Assembly: GCF_028767025.1 (NCBI RefSeq)
Contig: NZ_JAJQXX010000006.1
Coordinates: forward strand, 85,178 to 149,177
DNA: 64,000 bases
From: Blautia sp. XA-2221
Lineage (GTDB): Bacteria > Bacillota > Clostridia > Lachnospirales > Lachnospiraceae
Reading direction: 5' to 3'
A program made the translations under genes and the position numbers. Shown piece by piece: positions 43,679-52,258 of this stretch. Positions within the stretch are counted from its first letter, which is position 1; each line of letters starts with the position of its first letter. The notes beneath the pieces were generated by a model. It did not search any database, was not told the DNA's origin, and worked only from the letters and a program-made list of their open reading frames with translations.

Positions 43679-46563
43679 AAAAACTGATCAAAAAAATCCA
43701 ACTGAAACGTACAACTGTGGTGATTATTGTGTTTATCGTAATGGCATTTATCCTGATCCGCCAGGTTTTTGAGCTGCAGATCATCCAGGGTGAAAACTAT
43801 ATCAGCGAATTTGAAAACCGTATCACCAAAACCCGTGTACTGAAAAGTACAAGGGGAAATATTTATGACAGAAACGGCGAAATGGTAGCTTCCAATATTC
43901 TGTCCTACTCCCTGACGTTTGAAGATAACGGAAGCTATGAAACTACCCGTGAAAAAAATCTTACATTGAATGGGGTTGCATACCGGGTTCTCCAGATTCT
44001 GTCAGAAAACGGGGATACCCTTTCCGGTGATTTCCACATTATACTTGACGAAAATGGAAATTACGCATTTGATGTGGGAGAAGGCTTTGCACTTAGCAGA
44101 TTTAAGGCAGATATTTACGGACATCCTCTGATCGATGATCTTACGAAAGAACAGGCTTCTGCCTCTGCCGAAGATATTGTGAATTATCTGACAGGAAGCG
44201 ATGGCTTCTCTATTGTTCTTTATGGTGAGGACGCCTATACACCGGAAGAGCTGAAGCAGTACGGACTTCCTCAGGAACTTTCCAGACAGGAAATCCTGGA
44301 TATTGCATCCATGCGTTATAAACTCAATACAAACAGTTTCCAGAAATACATGGCTGTTACCATTGCCACAAACGTAAGCGAAAGCACAGTGGCTGCAGTT
44401 ATGGAAAACCAGAGTCAGCTTCAGGGAATTGACGTGATCGAGGATTCGGTGCGTCAGTATATTGATGATGAAAGTATGGGACCGGTTCTGGGGTATACCG
44501 GACGGGCATCTGCTGAAGAGCTGGAAGCTCTGAAAAAAGAAAATCCCGACTATTCCAACGATGCAGTAGTCGGAAAGGCCGGAATCGAACAGCATATGGA
44601 GCAGTTTCTTCACGGAACAGACGGACAGGAAACCGTAACGGTTGACAATCTTGGAAAAGTCCTGAAAATTGATGAAAACACCATTGAGCCTCCTGTGGCG
44701 GGAAACGACGTATATCTGTCCATTGATTCAGACTGGCAGAGCGCTATTTATCAGATCCTGAAACAGCGTGTTGCAGGTGTGCTTCTGACCCGTATTGAAA
44801 ATACGAAGAAATTTGATTTTGAAGGCGTAAAAGATGCCAGTCAGATTTCCGTGCCAATTTATGATGTTTACAATGCTCTGGTAGCAAACAGTGTCATTGA
44901 TATTGAAAAATTCAATGATCAGGATGCTTCCGACATAGAAAAAAATTTATATGCCAAATTTCAACAAAAGCAGCAGGAAGTTTTTGATACAATAACTAAC
45001 AGGCTGACAGGTGACAATCCGCCGGCATATAAGGATGAATCCGAAGAAGTACAGGAATATCTGACTTATATCTGCGACACGGTACTCCGAGATACTCTGG
45101 GCGTTATCTCCAAAGATGCAATTGACACTTCTGACCCTACCTATCTGGCATGGACAGAGGAAGAAAGCATCAGTCTCAGAGAATATCTGAACTATGCTGC
45201 CGGGCAGAACTGGATTGATATCTCTGTAATTTCTCCAGAGGGAGAATACCTGGATTCGGCAGAAATTTATCAGGCTATGACCTCCTACATAGTGGATTAC
45301 CTGAAAACAGATCTTGGCTTTTCCAAGCTTCTGTACAAGTATCTGCTTATGAATGATCAGATCTCCGGTCAGGATCTCTGCCTTGTACTTTATGAGCAGG
45401 GAGTTCTTTCCAAAGAAGACGATGCATATTCCCAACTTGCATCCGGGGAGCTTAACTCCTATGATTTTATGATCAATAAAATCGCCAATCTGGAAATTGA
45501 GCCCGCACAGCTTGCGCTGAAGCCATGTTCTGCATCGGCTGTAGTGACGGATGTAAATACCGGAAAGGTTCTGGCCTGCGTATCCTATCCGGGATATGAC
45601 AATAACAGACTCAGCAATGAGATGGATACGGATTATTACACCAAACTTTCCCTTGATCTTTCCAGTCCTTTCTTTAACAAGGCCACGCAGCAGACAACTG
45701 CTCCGGGTTCCACCCTGAAGCTTCTGTCAGCAGTGACCGGAATGATGGAGAATCTGATCGATGATGGAACCTATATTGAATGTACAGGAAAATTTGATCT
45801 GGTCAATCCGCCTATTAACTGCTGGAACAAAAACGGACATGGCGCTCTGGAGATCAGAGGCGCAATCGAACAGTCCTGCAACTATTATTTTAACATGATC
45901 GGCTTTGAGGCCGGAAAAAATGAAAAAGACGAGTTTTCAGAAAATCTCAGTCTTTCCAAACTCCAGAAATATGCAGAGGAGTTTGGTCTGGATGAAAACA
46001 CAGGAATTGAAATTTCAGAGGCGACTCCTCACGTTTCGGACAGCAAGGCAGTTCCTTCCTATATCGGACAGGGTAACCACCTTTATACAACCAGCCAGCT
46101 TGCCAGATACGCTACAGCGCTGGCAACTTCCGGAACTGTGTATGATCTGTCTCTTCTGGATAAGGTGACAGATTCCCAGGGACAGACACAGAAGACGTAC
46201 GAGCCTGTTGTCAAAAGCGAAATGACTGATGTGCCGTCCTATGTCTGGGAAGATATCCATGACGGCATGCGCCGTGTGGTACAGACTCACGAACAGTTTA
46301 ACGGACTGGGCGTGGCACTGTCCGGAAAGACAGGTACGGCAGAGATTGACTACAGACAGCCGAACCACGGTCTTTTTATCGGTTATGCGCCTTCTGATCA
46401 GCCGCAGTATGCTGTTGCAGTCCGTATTGCCAATGGATATTCTTCCGGAAATGCCTGCACCACAGCAAATGATATTATGGAATACATTTTTGATCTGGCA
46501 GATGAGGATACCATTCTGACAGGCTATGCATCCACGGATGTCAGCAATACATCCAATGACTGA
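43663..46563 (+). CDS. mrdA: penicillin-binding protein 2 (peptidoglycan D,D-transpeptidase), oversized
   Basis: A class B PBP of 966 residues, against the usual 600-720. It has a basic N-terminus and one membrane segment (about residues 17-38), the pedestal with RVLKSTRGNIYDRNGEMVASN, and the transpeptidase domain with Ser683-x-x-Lys686 (PGSTLK), Ser738-x-Asn740 (SCN) and Lys889-Thr-Gly (SGKTGTAE). The surplus lies between the dimerisation part and the transpeptidase, about residues 360-600, a Glu/Asp/Tyr-rich helical stretch. It cross-links peptidoglycan during elongation with RodA. The start is TTG at 43663, 16 bases inside mreD. Confidence 0.95.
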   Translation: MGTKIKKLIKKIQLKRTTVVIIVFIVMAFILIRQVFELQIIQGENYISEFENRITKTRVLKSTRGNIYDRNGEMVASNILSYSLTFEDNGSYETTREKNLTLNGVAYRVLQILSENGDTLSGDFHIILDENGNYAFDVGEGFALSRFKADIYGHPLIDDLTKEQASASAEDIVNYLTGSDGFSIVLYGEDAYTPEELKQYGLPQELSRQEILDIASMRYKLNTNSFQKYMAVTIATNVSESTVAAVMENQSQLQGIDVIEDSVRQYIDDESMGPVLGYTGRASAEELEALKKENPDYSNDAVVGKAGIEQHMEQFLHGTDGQETVTVDNLGKVLKIDENTIEPPVAGNDVYLSIDSDWQSAIYQILKQRVAGVLLTRIENTKKFDFEGVKDASQISVPIYDVYNALVANSVIDIEKFNDQDASDIEKNLYAKFQQKQQEVFDTITNRLTGDNPPAYKDESEEVQEYLTYICDTVLRDTLGVISKDAIDTSDPTYLAWTEEESISLREYLNYAAGQNWIDISVISPEGEYLDSAEIYQAMTSYIVDYLKTDLGFSKLLYKYLLMNDQISGQDLCLVLYEQGVLSKEDDAYSQLASGELNSYDFMINKIANLEIEPAQLALKPCSASAVVTDVNTGKVLACVSYPGYDNNRLSNEMDTDYYTKLSLDLSSPFFNKATQQTTAPGSTLKLLSAVTGMMENLIDDGTYIECTGKFDLVNPPINCWNKNGHGALEIRGAIEQSCNYYFNMIGFEAGKNEKDEFSENLSLSKLQKYAEEFGLDENTGIEISEATPHVSDSKAVPSYIGQGNHLYTTSQLARYATALATSGTVYDLSLLDKVTDSQGQTQKTYEPVVKSEMTDVPSYVWEDIHDGMRRVVQTHEQFNGLGVALSGKTGTAEIDYRQPNHGLFIGYAPSDQPQYAVAVRIANGYSSGNACTTANDIMEYIFDLADEDTILTGYASTDVSNTSND

Positions 46564-46635
46564 TATCAGTCCGGTGTAAAATACCAGAGAGAAAACCAGA
46601 ATTATGGAACATATCTTTTAGGAGGAATCAGAAAC

Positions 46636-47424
46636 ATGGGTGAGGTCATTGTTATTACATCTGGAAAGGGCGGAGTGGGAAAAACCACAACAGTTGCCAA
46701 TATCGGCACCGGACTTGCCATGGCAGGCAAAAAAGCAGTTGTGGTGGACACAGATATCGGTCTTCGCAATCTGGATGTGGTACTTGGACTGGAAAACAGA
46801 ATTGTATATAATCTTGTAGATGTGATAAACGGAAGCTGCAGACTGAAGCAGGCTCTGATCCATGACAGACGTCATCCGGAGCTGTTTCTCCTGCCATCCG
46901 CTCAGACAAAGGACAAGTCTGCAGTTTCTCCGGAGCAGATGATCAAACTGACCGAGGAGCTTCGGGAAGAATTTGATTATGTTCTTCTGGACTGTCCGGC
47001 AGGAATCGAACAGGGATTTAAAAATGCAGTCGCCGGAGCGGATAAGGCTCTTGTAGTGACAACTCCGGAGGTTTCTGCCATCCGCGATGCAGACCGTATC
47101 ATTGGTCTTCTGGAAGCCGGAGGACTGAGAGATATCCATCTGATCATCAACCGGCTGAGACCGGATATGATCGCCAGGGGAGATATGATGTCAGTGGATG
47201 ATGTGATCGAGATACTGGCAGTAGATCTCATTGGAACCATTCCTGACGACGAACAGATCGTTGTAGCTGCCAATCAGGGAGAACCTCTTTCCGGCAAAAA
47301 GTCCCAGGCAGAAGAGGAATACAAAAATATCTGCAGACGTCTTCTTGGTGAGGAAGTTCCATTTATGGAAATCCGCCAGAAAAAAGGAATGTTCCGCAGA
47401 CTGGGACAGATTTTCAGAAAATAA
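46636..47424 (+). CDS. minD: septum-site-determining ATPase MinD
   Basis: A 262-residue deviant-Walker ParA-type ATPase that binds the membrane in its ATP form. The deviant P-loop GKGGVGKTTT, VVDTDIGLRNLDVVLGLENR and DCPAGIEQGF are present, and a C-terminal amphipathic helix with basic residues (KKGMFRRLGQIFRK) serves as membrane anchor. AGGAGG precedes the ATG. minE follows, while no minC is found next to it. Confidence 0.96.
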   Translation: MGEVIVITSGKGGVGKTTTVANIGTGLAMAGKKAVVVDTDIGLRNLDVVLGLENRIVYNLVDVINGSCRLKQALIHDRRHPELFLLPSAQTKDKSAVSPEQMIKLTEELREEFDYVLLDCPAGIEQGFKNAVAGADKALVVTTPEVSAIRDADRIIGLLEAGGLRDIHLIINRLRPDMIARGDMMSVDDVIEILAVDLIGTIPDDEQIVVAANQGEPLSGKKSQAEEEYKNICRRLLGEEVPFMEIRQKKGMFRRLGQIFRK

Positions 47425-47456
47425 TTTCATGATCTCATAAAAAGGAGGGTGTTCTG

Positions 47457-47708
47457 TTGAAAACCGTTTTACAGGGAAAAGGCCGCTCCGCAGGATATGC
47501 CAGAGACAGAATGAAAATGCTTCTGGTGTCGGAACGGATCGACTGCTCTCCACAGATGATGAAAATGCTGAAAAACGATATGATACATACAGTAAAAAAA
47601 TATATTACAATTGACGAGACAGAAGTCAAGATCCGCATTACGCAGGAACCTCCTGTGTTTCATGCGGACATTCCTGTCAGATCAAAAAAGGAACAAAGGA
47701 CAAAATGA
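47457..47708 (+). CDS. minE: cell division topological specificity factor MinE
   Basis: An 83-residue MinE: the amphipathic N-terminal segment (GRSAGYARDRMKMLLVSERI), the MinD-activating helix and a beta strand with the C-terminal dimerisation part (IKKYITIDETEVKIRI). It stimulates the MinD ATPase to produce pole-to-pole patterning. The start is TTG at 47457 with AAGGAGGGT upstream. The stop overlaps the rodA ATG (ATGA). Confidence 0.92.
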   Translation: MKTVLQGKGRSAGYARDRMKMLLVSERIDCSPQMMKMLKNDMIHTVKKYITIDETEVKIRITQEPPVFHADIPVRSKKEQRTK

Positions 47709-48862
47709 TTAAACAGTATAAGCTTCGTTTTTACAATTTCAGACTGCTTCTGTTTCTGCTGGTCATCAGTTCCATCGGTGTGGTACTGGTAGGTACCGCC
47801 CGTGAGGATCTGATGCTCAAGCAGCTTATGGGTGTGATCATGGGTCTGGTTATCATGGTAATCCTGTCTCTCATAGATTATTCCTGGATCTCAAACTTTC
47901 AGTGGATCATGTACGGCGGCAATATTGTGCTGCTTCTGATCGTGCGCCTTTTTGGAGATACTGCAAACGGCGCAGCGCGTTGGATAGATTTTGGTTTTAT
48001 CCGGTTCCAGCCTACAGAGCTTGCAAAAATTATTATTATTCTTTTTTTTGCCAGATTTTTTATGGATCATGAAGAGGATCTGAACAGTTTTCGTACACTG
48101 GCAAAATCGGCAGTTCTTTTGGCCGTGCCTCTTTACCTGATCCTGGATCAGCCGGATCTGAAAAACACGATCATGATCACAGTTGTGTTCTGTGTTCTGA
48201 TTTATATTGCCGGACTGAGCTACCGTATTATCGGAGGTGCGCTTCTGATTGCAATTCCATTAGTGGTGATCTTTTTGATGATCGTGGTACAGCCGGAGCA
48301 GAAGCTTATTAAAGACTATCAGAGAGACCGTATCATGGCTTTTCTTTATCCGGAAAATGAAGAATACACAGATGACACACAGCAGCAAGATAACTCCAAG
48401 ACAGCTATTGCATCCGGAGAACTTACCGGCAAGAAACTGTCCGGTGATTCTGTTGCATCAGTAAATGAAGGAAACTTTGTGGCCGAAAACCAAACGGACT
48501 TTATTTTTGCAGTAGCGGGAGAGGAATATGGATTTATCGGATGTACAACCATTATCCTTCTTCTTCTGGCAATTGCCCTGGAATGCATTCATATGGGACT
48601 CCGTGCAAAGGATCTGTCCGGAAAGATCATCTGCTGTGGAATGGGAAGTATTGTTGCTTTCCAGAGCTTTCTGAATATCTGTGTAGCCACCGGAATGGGG
48701 CCAAATACAGGAACTCCCCTTCCGTTTGTAAGCTACGGACTGACTTCTCTTATCAGTCTTTATACTGGAATGGGGCTTGTTCTGAACGTAGGTCTTCAGA
48801 GCAGCTTATATAACAAAGAACTTCAGAAAACAATGCCCGATAAGAAAGAGGAATATTTATGA
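47705..48862 (+). CDS. rodA: peptidoglycan glycosyltransferase RodA (FtsW/RodA/SpoVE family)
   Basis: A 385-residue SEDS polymerase with about ten membrane segments, partner of PBP2 for lateral-wall glycan synthesis. The conserved elements are GAARWIDFGFIRFQPTELAKI, QPDLKN, the long extracytoplasmic loop with PENEEYTDD..., DFIFAVAGEEYGFIG, and GMGPNTGTPLPFVSYGLTSL. It overlaps minE (ATGA) and the next gene (ATGA), which couples SEDS polymerase and carboxypeptidase translation. Confidence 0.95.
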   Translation: MIKQYKLRFYNFRLLLFLLVISSIGVVLVGTAREDLMLKQLMGVIMGLVIMVILSLIDYSWISNFQWIMYGGNIVLLLIVRLFGDTANGAARWIDFGFIRFQPTELAKIIIILFFARFFMDHEEDLNSFRTLAKSAVLLAVPLYLILDQPDLKNTIMITVVFCVLIYIAGLSYRIIGGALLIAIPLVVIFLMIVVQPEQKLIKDYQRDRIMAFLYPENEEYTDDTQQQDNSKTAIASGELTGKKLSGDSVASVNEGNFVAENQTDFIFAVAGEEYGFIGCTTIILLLLAIALECIHMGLRAKDLSGKIICCGMGSIVAFQSFLNICVATGMGPNTGTPLPFVSYGLTSLISLYTGMGLVLNVGLQSSLYNKELQKTMPDKKEEYL

Positions 48863-50058
48863 GAAACGAACAGCCTGTTCGCAGACGAAAAACAGATACC
48901 GAAAGACAGAGAAGCGCTGGCTTGGATAAAAAAGTACGCAGAAACTCCGGAAACGGAGCTTCTCCTGTAAAAGAACGCAAACAGGAGCCGCAAAGGAGGA
49001 CACAGGTTTCTTCACCGGCTGCTCAGAGAAGAAGAGCAGCGAGAATAAAACAGATGCGAAGGAAAAAAGTCATCCGTATCCTTCTTTTGATACTTCTGGT
49101 CGCATCACTGCTTGCAGGAGCAGGAGCTGCTGTATTTATTGTCAGAAAAACTTTTTTTCGGGGACCGGTACAAAAGTACAGCGTTTCTGCAGAATTTTCG
49201 AATTCCCGGATCACCGGTTCGGAAGGAAAGGCAGCCGGCTTTGCGGCAGATCTGTGTGTGGTTTCTGGAGATACTCTTCTGGATACCGTAACATTGGAGG
49301 GAGATCAGGAGGGACTTCTCCTGGATATAAAAAACAAACAGGTGCTGTATTCCAAAGGAGCCTATGACAGAGTATATCCTGCCAGTATCACAAAGATCAT
49401 GACAGCGCTTCTTGCTTTCCAGTATGGAAATATGGAGGATGTGGTAACAATTTCAGAAGAGAATATCACTCTGGAAGAAGGATCGCAGGTGATTGGCTTC
49501 CAGGTAGGAGATAAGGTTACCATGGACGAGCTGGTGCACGGACTTCTTGTGTATTCCGGAAATGATGCGGCATCAGCCATTGCCACTCATATCGGAGGCT
49601 CCACAGAAAAATTTGTGGACATGATGAACAGCTATGCGGCACAGCTTGGCTGCACAGGCACTCATTTTACAAATCCTCACGGCCTTCAGGACGAAAACCA
49701 TTATACAACGCCCTATGACATTTACCTGATGCTGAAGGAAGCTTTAAGATTCCCGGAATTTACAGAGATCACCCAGCTTGGTTCTTACACGATTTCCTAT
49801 CAAAGCAGCGACGGAACAGAAGTCAATACGCCTCTGACTGCAACAGACCATTATCTGACCGGAGAGGCAACTGCCCCCAAGGGAATCACTGTTCTGGGGG
49901 GGAAAACCGGAACCACCAGCGATGCAGGAAACTGTCTGGCGCTTTTAAGCCAGAATGCTTACGGGGATCCCTATGTTTCCATTGTCATGGGTGCTTCCAC
50001 AAAAGATCTTCTTTATCAGCAGATGAGTTCACTCCTCGAAAATGCCAATACAAAATAA
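48859..50058 (+). CDS. D-alanyl-D-alanine carboxypeptidase (DacF/PBP5-like, short form)
   Basis: A 399-residue S11 penicillin-binding protein that trims pentapeptides. The N-terminal 60 residues are basic (RRKTDTERQR..., AARIKQMRRKKV), followed by a membrane anchor (about residues 73-94), and the catalytic domain: Ser176-Ile-Thr-Lys179 (ASITK), Ser233-Gly-Asn235 (YSGN) and Lys349-Thr-Gly351 (GGKTG). The sequence ends soon after KTG, so the PBP5 C-terminal beta domain and its amphipathic helix are absent and the N-terminal anchor appears to replace them. It ends the mre-min-rod operon. Confidence 0.9.
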   Translation: MRNEQPVRRRKTDTERQRSAGLDKKVRRNSGNGASPVKERKQEPQRRTQVSSPAAQRRRAARIKQMRRKKVIRILLLILLVASLLAGAGAAVFIVRKTFFRGPVQKYSVSAEFSNSRITGSEGKAAGFAADLCVVSGDTLLDTVTLEGDQEGLLLDIKNKQVLYSKGAYDRVYPASITKIMTALLAFQYGNMEDVVTISEENITLEEGSQVIGFQVGDKVTMDELVHGLLVYSGNDAASAIATHIGGSTEKFVDMMNSYAAQLGCTGTHFTNPHGLQDENHYTTPYDIYLMLKEALRFPEFTEITQLGSYTISYQSSDGTEVNTPLTATDHYLTGEATAPKGITVLGGKTGTTSDAGNCLALLSQNAYGDPYVSIVMGASTKDLLYQQMSSLLENANTK

Positions 50059-50096
50059 AAAATTTGTAAAAAACACAATTTTTTCAGAATTAGGCA

Positions 50097-50125
50097 TTGA
50101 ATTTTATGATAAAATGCACTATAAT
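50097..50125 (+). promoter_or_regulatory. sigma-A-type promoter for the 139-residue P-loop gene
   Basis: TTGAAT at 50097-50102 and TATAAT at 50120-50125 with a 17-base spacer, about 67 bases before the ATG, leaving an AT-rich leader. Confidence 0.8.
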
Positions 50126-50191
50126 TAGAACATATTAATAAAAGTTTTTGTTAAAAATTAATATTATATTGTGTCTAAGGAGGAAAACAGC

Positions 50192-50611
50192 ATGGTTGAA
50201 CTGATCGTAGGAAAGAAAGGCAAGGGCAAAACAAAAGTACTGTTAGACAAAGTGAACGGCGCAATTAAGAATGTAAATGGCAGCATTGTTTACTTAGACA
50301 AAAGCACGAAACATATGTATGAACTGAACAATAAGGTTCGTCTGATCGATGTATCCGGATATCCGATCATAAATGCAGATGAATTTGTTGGATTTATTTG
50401 TGGCATTGTTTCTCAGGATCATGACCTTGAGCAGATTTATCTGGACAGCTTTTTGACAACAGCTAAACTGGAAGGCCTTGATATTTCTGGTACTCTTGAG
50501 CAGCTTGAGGAAATTGGAGAAAAATTTGGTATTTCCTTTATCATCAGCGTATCTCTTGATAAAGAAGAAATCCCGGCTGAATTTCAGGATAAGATTGCAA
50601 CAGCTTTATAA
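50192..50611 (+). CDS. small P-loop protein, unknown function
   Basis: A 139-residue protein with a clear Walker A at the N-terminus (ELIVGKKGKGKTKVLLDKVN) and a Walker-B-like strand later (LEQIYLDSFL). The middle contains GYPIINADEFVGFICGIVSQDHDLEQIY and the end a short FGISFIISVSLDKEEIP, which resembles AAA/RecA-type nucleotide binding. It is too short for a complete helicase or kinase. I do not recognise a named family. The ATG at 50192 is chosen with AAGGAGGA upstream. It has its own promoter and two terminators behind it, so it is a single-gene unit. Confidence 0.75.
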   Translation: MVELIVGKKGKGKTKVLLDKVNGAIKNVNGSIVYLDKSTKHMYELNNKVRLIDVSGYPIINADEFVGFICGIVSQDHDLEQIYLDSFLTTAKLEGLDISGTLEQLEEIGEKFGISFIISVSLDKEEIPAEFQDKIATAL

Positions 50612-50657
50612 TATTTAATTTTTATTTTATAAAACTACATATGATGGGGAAGGTTTT

Positions 50658-50695
50658 ACAGGAGTTCCGCCTTTTGGCAGAGCTCCTGTTTTTTG
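50658..50695 (+). terminator. Rho-independent terminator after the P-loop gene
   Basis: ACAGGAG (50658-50664) pairs with CTCCTGT (50683-50689), with inner pairs GCC/GGC, followed by TTTTTT. Confidence 0.88.
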
Positions 50696-50721
50696 GAATT
50701 CTATAATATGGTTCTATAATA

Positions 50722-50768
50722 AATGTTGGGGTGTATAAAATTTAATTCATACATCCCGACATTTTTTG
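50722..50768 (+). terminator. second Rho-independent terminator
   Basis: A 13-bp stem with two G-U pairs, arms TGTTGGGGTGTAT (50724-50736) and ATACATCCCGACA (50749-50761), followed by TTTTTT. It is a tandem back-up to the terminator at 50658. Confidence 0.75.
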
Positions 50769-50849
50769 GCCTCTGTTTCAAGCTTTGGGGTGAGATTTTT
50801 TAAATACTTAAATTTTCCGTACATATGACCGTTATCTGGGAAGAAATAA

Positions 50850-50883
50850 AAGCAAATAAAAGTGGGAGGATATCAGTCCTCCC
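50850..50883 (-). terminator. terminator of the Xer-like recombinase gene
   Basis: On the minus strand GGGAGGA and TCCTCCC (50864-50870 and 50877-50883) form a 7-bp stem followed by a U-rich ACTTTTATTT. The stem overlaps the last codons of the recombinase gene. Confidence 0.7.
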
Positions 50884-51934
50884 TTAACTTTACTGCAGTG
50901 GCTGCCTGACGCCGTCTGGCGTCGTCTAAGGCCGCGTAATGCTTTTTGGTAGTATTTACATCTCTGTGCCCCAAAACGTCCGCTACAAGGTAAATATCGC
51001 CGGTTTCCTGGTAAAGAGCCGTACCATAGGTACTACGAAGCTTGTGAGGGGTAATTTTTTTAGTGGTTGTGATTTCACGGGAATATTTTTTTACGAGGTT
51101 TTCAATGGCCTGCACACCGATGCGCTTTTTTTGGGAAGAGTAGAAGAGAGCGTGTTCATGGCCGGGGAGAGGAATTATGTTTTCTCTGACTTCCAGATAA
51201 TTTTTCAGAGCTTTTTCTACCTCTGGTCCAAAATAGACAACCATTTCATTTCCGCCTTTTCGGGTAACTTTAATTCCATTATTCTTAAAATCCACATCTT
51301 CAATATCAAGTCCCACACATTCAGAAACACGGATTCCGGTTCCAAGAAGCAAAGTTACAATAGCCAGATCACGTTCCTTTGTCTTTTCCCAGTAAGCCCG
51401 TTTCTGGCCGGTCAGAGTATCGCCAGCGTGTTCAATGTGATCCAAAAGCAGAGCAACCTCGTCTGCATCAAGACGGATAATACTTTTTTCGTGAATCTTT
51501 GGCACATCTACAAGTACCGCAGGATTTGTTTCGATCATTTCCCTTTTATAATAATAGGCGTAAAAACTTCTGAGAGCAGAAATTTTCCGCTTCAGGCCTC
51601 GTTCACCATTGGTTTCCATTTTATCGCCATTATGATTGTGGTAAACTTTCAGATATTCCTGGTATTCCTCGATATCAAGGGCTTTTACCTGATCCAGCAC
51701 ATTTATAGAAAAATCAGTCATGGATTTATCCTTAAAAGCAGGATTTGTATCCAGAAGAAACTGGAAAAAGATACGGATATCGTAGGCATAGGAAATTCTT
51801 GTTTTTGTGGTGGTTGTCGAGTCAATGGCGCGGAAATAATCCCTGCAGAAAGGCGGCAAGGTTGCAAGAACCTGACGAAGCCGCAAAGTATTTTCAATAT
51901 CAGTATGTTCGTGATAAGTTTGCTTTGGTTCCAT
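50873..51934 (-). CDS. tyrosine recombinase (XerC/XerD-like)
   Basis: A 353-residue site-specific recombinase. An N-terminal core-binding (SAM-like) domain covers about residues 30-140, with RISYAYDIRIFFQFLLD. The catalytic domain carries the Arg in GTGIRVSECVGL, Lys in TRKGGNEM, HKLRSTYGTALY (His-x-x-Arg), LGHRDVNTTKKHYA (His and the tyrosine nucleophile). It is longer than XerC/XerD (about 300), mainly through the N-terminus. It could serve chromosome dimer resolution or a mobile element; no dif-like or att site was recognised next to it. The minus-strand start at 51934 has AAGGAG upstream. Confidence 0.88.
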   Translation of the reverse strand: MEPKQTYHEHTDIENTLRLRQVLATLPPFCRDYFRAIDSTTTTKTRISYAYDIRIFFQFLLDTNPAFKDKSMTDFSINVLDQVKALDIEEYQEYLKVYHNHNGDKMETNGERGLKRKISALRSFYAYYYKREMIETNPAVLVDVPKIHEKSIIRLDADEVALLLDHIEHAGDTLTGQKRAYWEKTKERDLAIVTLLLGTGIRVSECVGLDIEDVDFKNNGIKVTRKGGNEMVVYFGPEVEKALKNYLEVRENIIPLPGHEHALFYSSQKKRIGVQAIENLVKKYSREITTTKKITPHKLRSTYGTALYQETGDIYLVADVLGHRDVNTTKKHYAALDDARRRQAATAVKLRED

Positions 51935-52258
51935 AAAAAACTCCTTATTATTTTTTAAATAAAATAGTTATAGTGCAAAAGACAAAGGATATATAGAAAA
52001 ATCATATGTATCGTATAAAAATACAGCATAATTACGGTACAATGAAACTCAGCAATATATTGTTGAAAGTATGATTTTCTTGATCATTATACCACAGAAG
52101 TGGTTTTCCGGCAACATCTATATGAAAAACTCGGGTTTGTCGTATAGATATAGATTGCAACAGAAGCCCCCATTTCTGCTTTTCGGGGGCTGTTTTCTGA
52201 TTCCAATCGATCTTGTTCTTCTAATTGATTGCTTATTATCAATCGAGCTTTTACTGAT
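51935..52258. other. intergenic region between recombinase and dtd
   Basis: 324 bases, AT-rich, without a convincing gene. It holds a hairpin (52165-52191), probably a terminator of dtd, and near the left end the likely promoter region of the recombinase gene. Several short inverted repeats (for example around 52224-52241) may be additional structure. No RNA gene was recognised. Confidence 0.6.
52165..52191. terminator. hairpin, probable terminator (bidirectional or for dtd)
   Basis: AGCCCCC (52165-52171) pairs with GGGGGCT (52185-52191) around a 13-base loop. The T-run TGTTTTCTG is on the plus side; for dtd (minus strand) the run is weaker. Confidence 0.5.

Noticed and set aside
50127..50140. 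GAACATATTAAT downstream of the P-loop gene promoter
   Set aside because: Only the first eight bases match an SOS box and the second half is wholly different.
50658..50768. repeat pair or CRISPR-like spacing between the two hairpins
   Set aside because: The two hairpins differ in sequence and each has a T-run; they are terminators, and no direct repeats are present.
50873..51934. Xer-like gene as the integrase of a prophage or ICE
   Set aside because: No phage, conjugation or att-like direct repeats surround it; flanking genes are housekeeping, so no element boundary can be claimed.
50939..51958. 339-residue plus-strand frame opposite the Xer-like gene
   Set aside because: It is the antisense of a recombinase with all catalytic residues; the antisense protein is Phe/Ile-rich and lacks domains.
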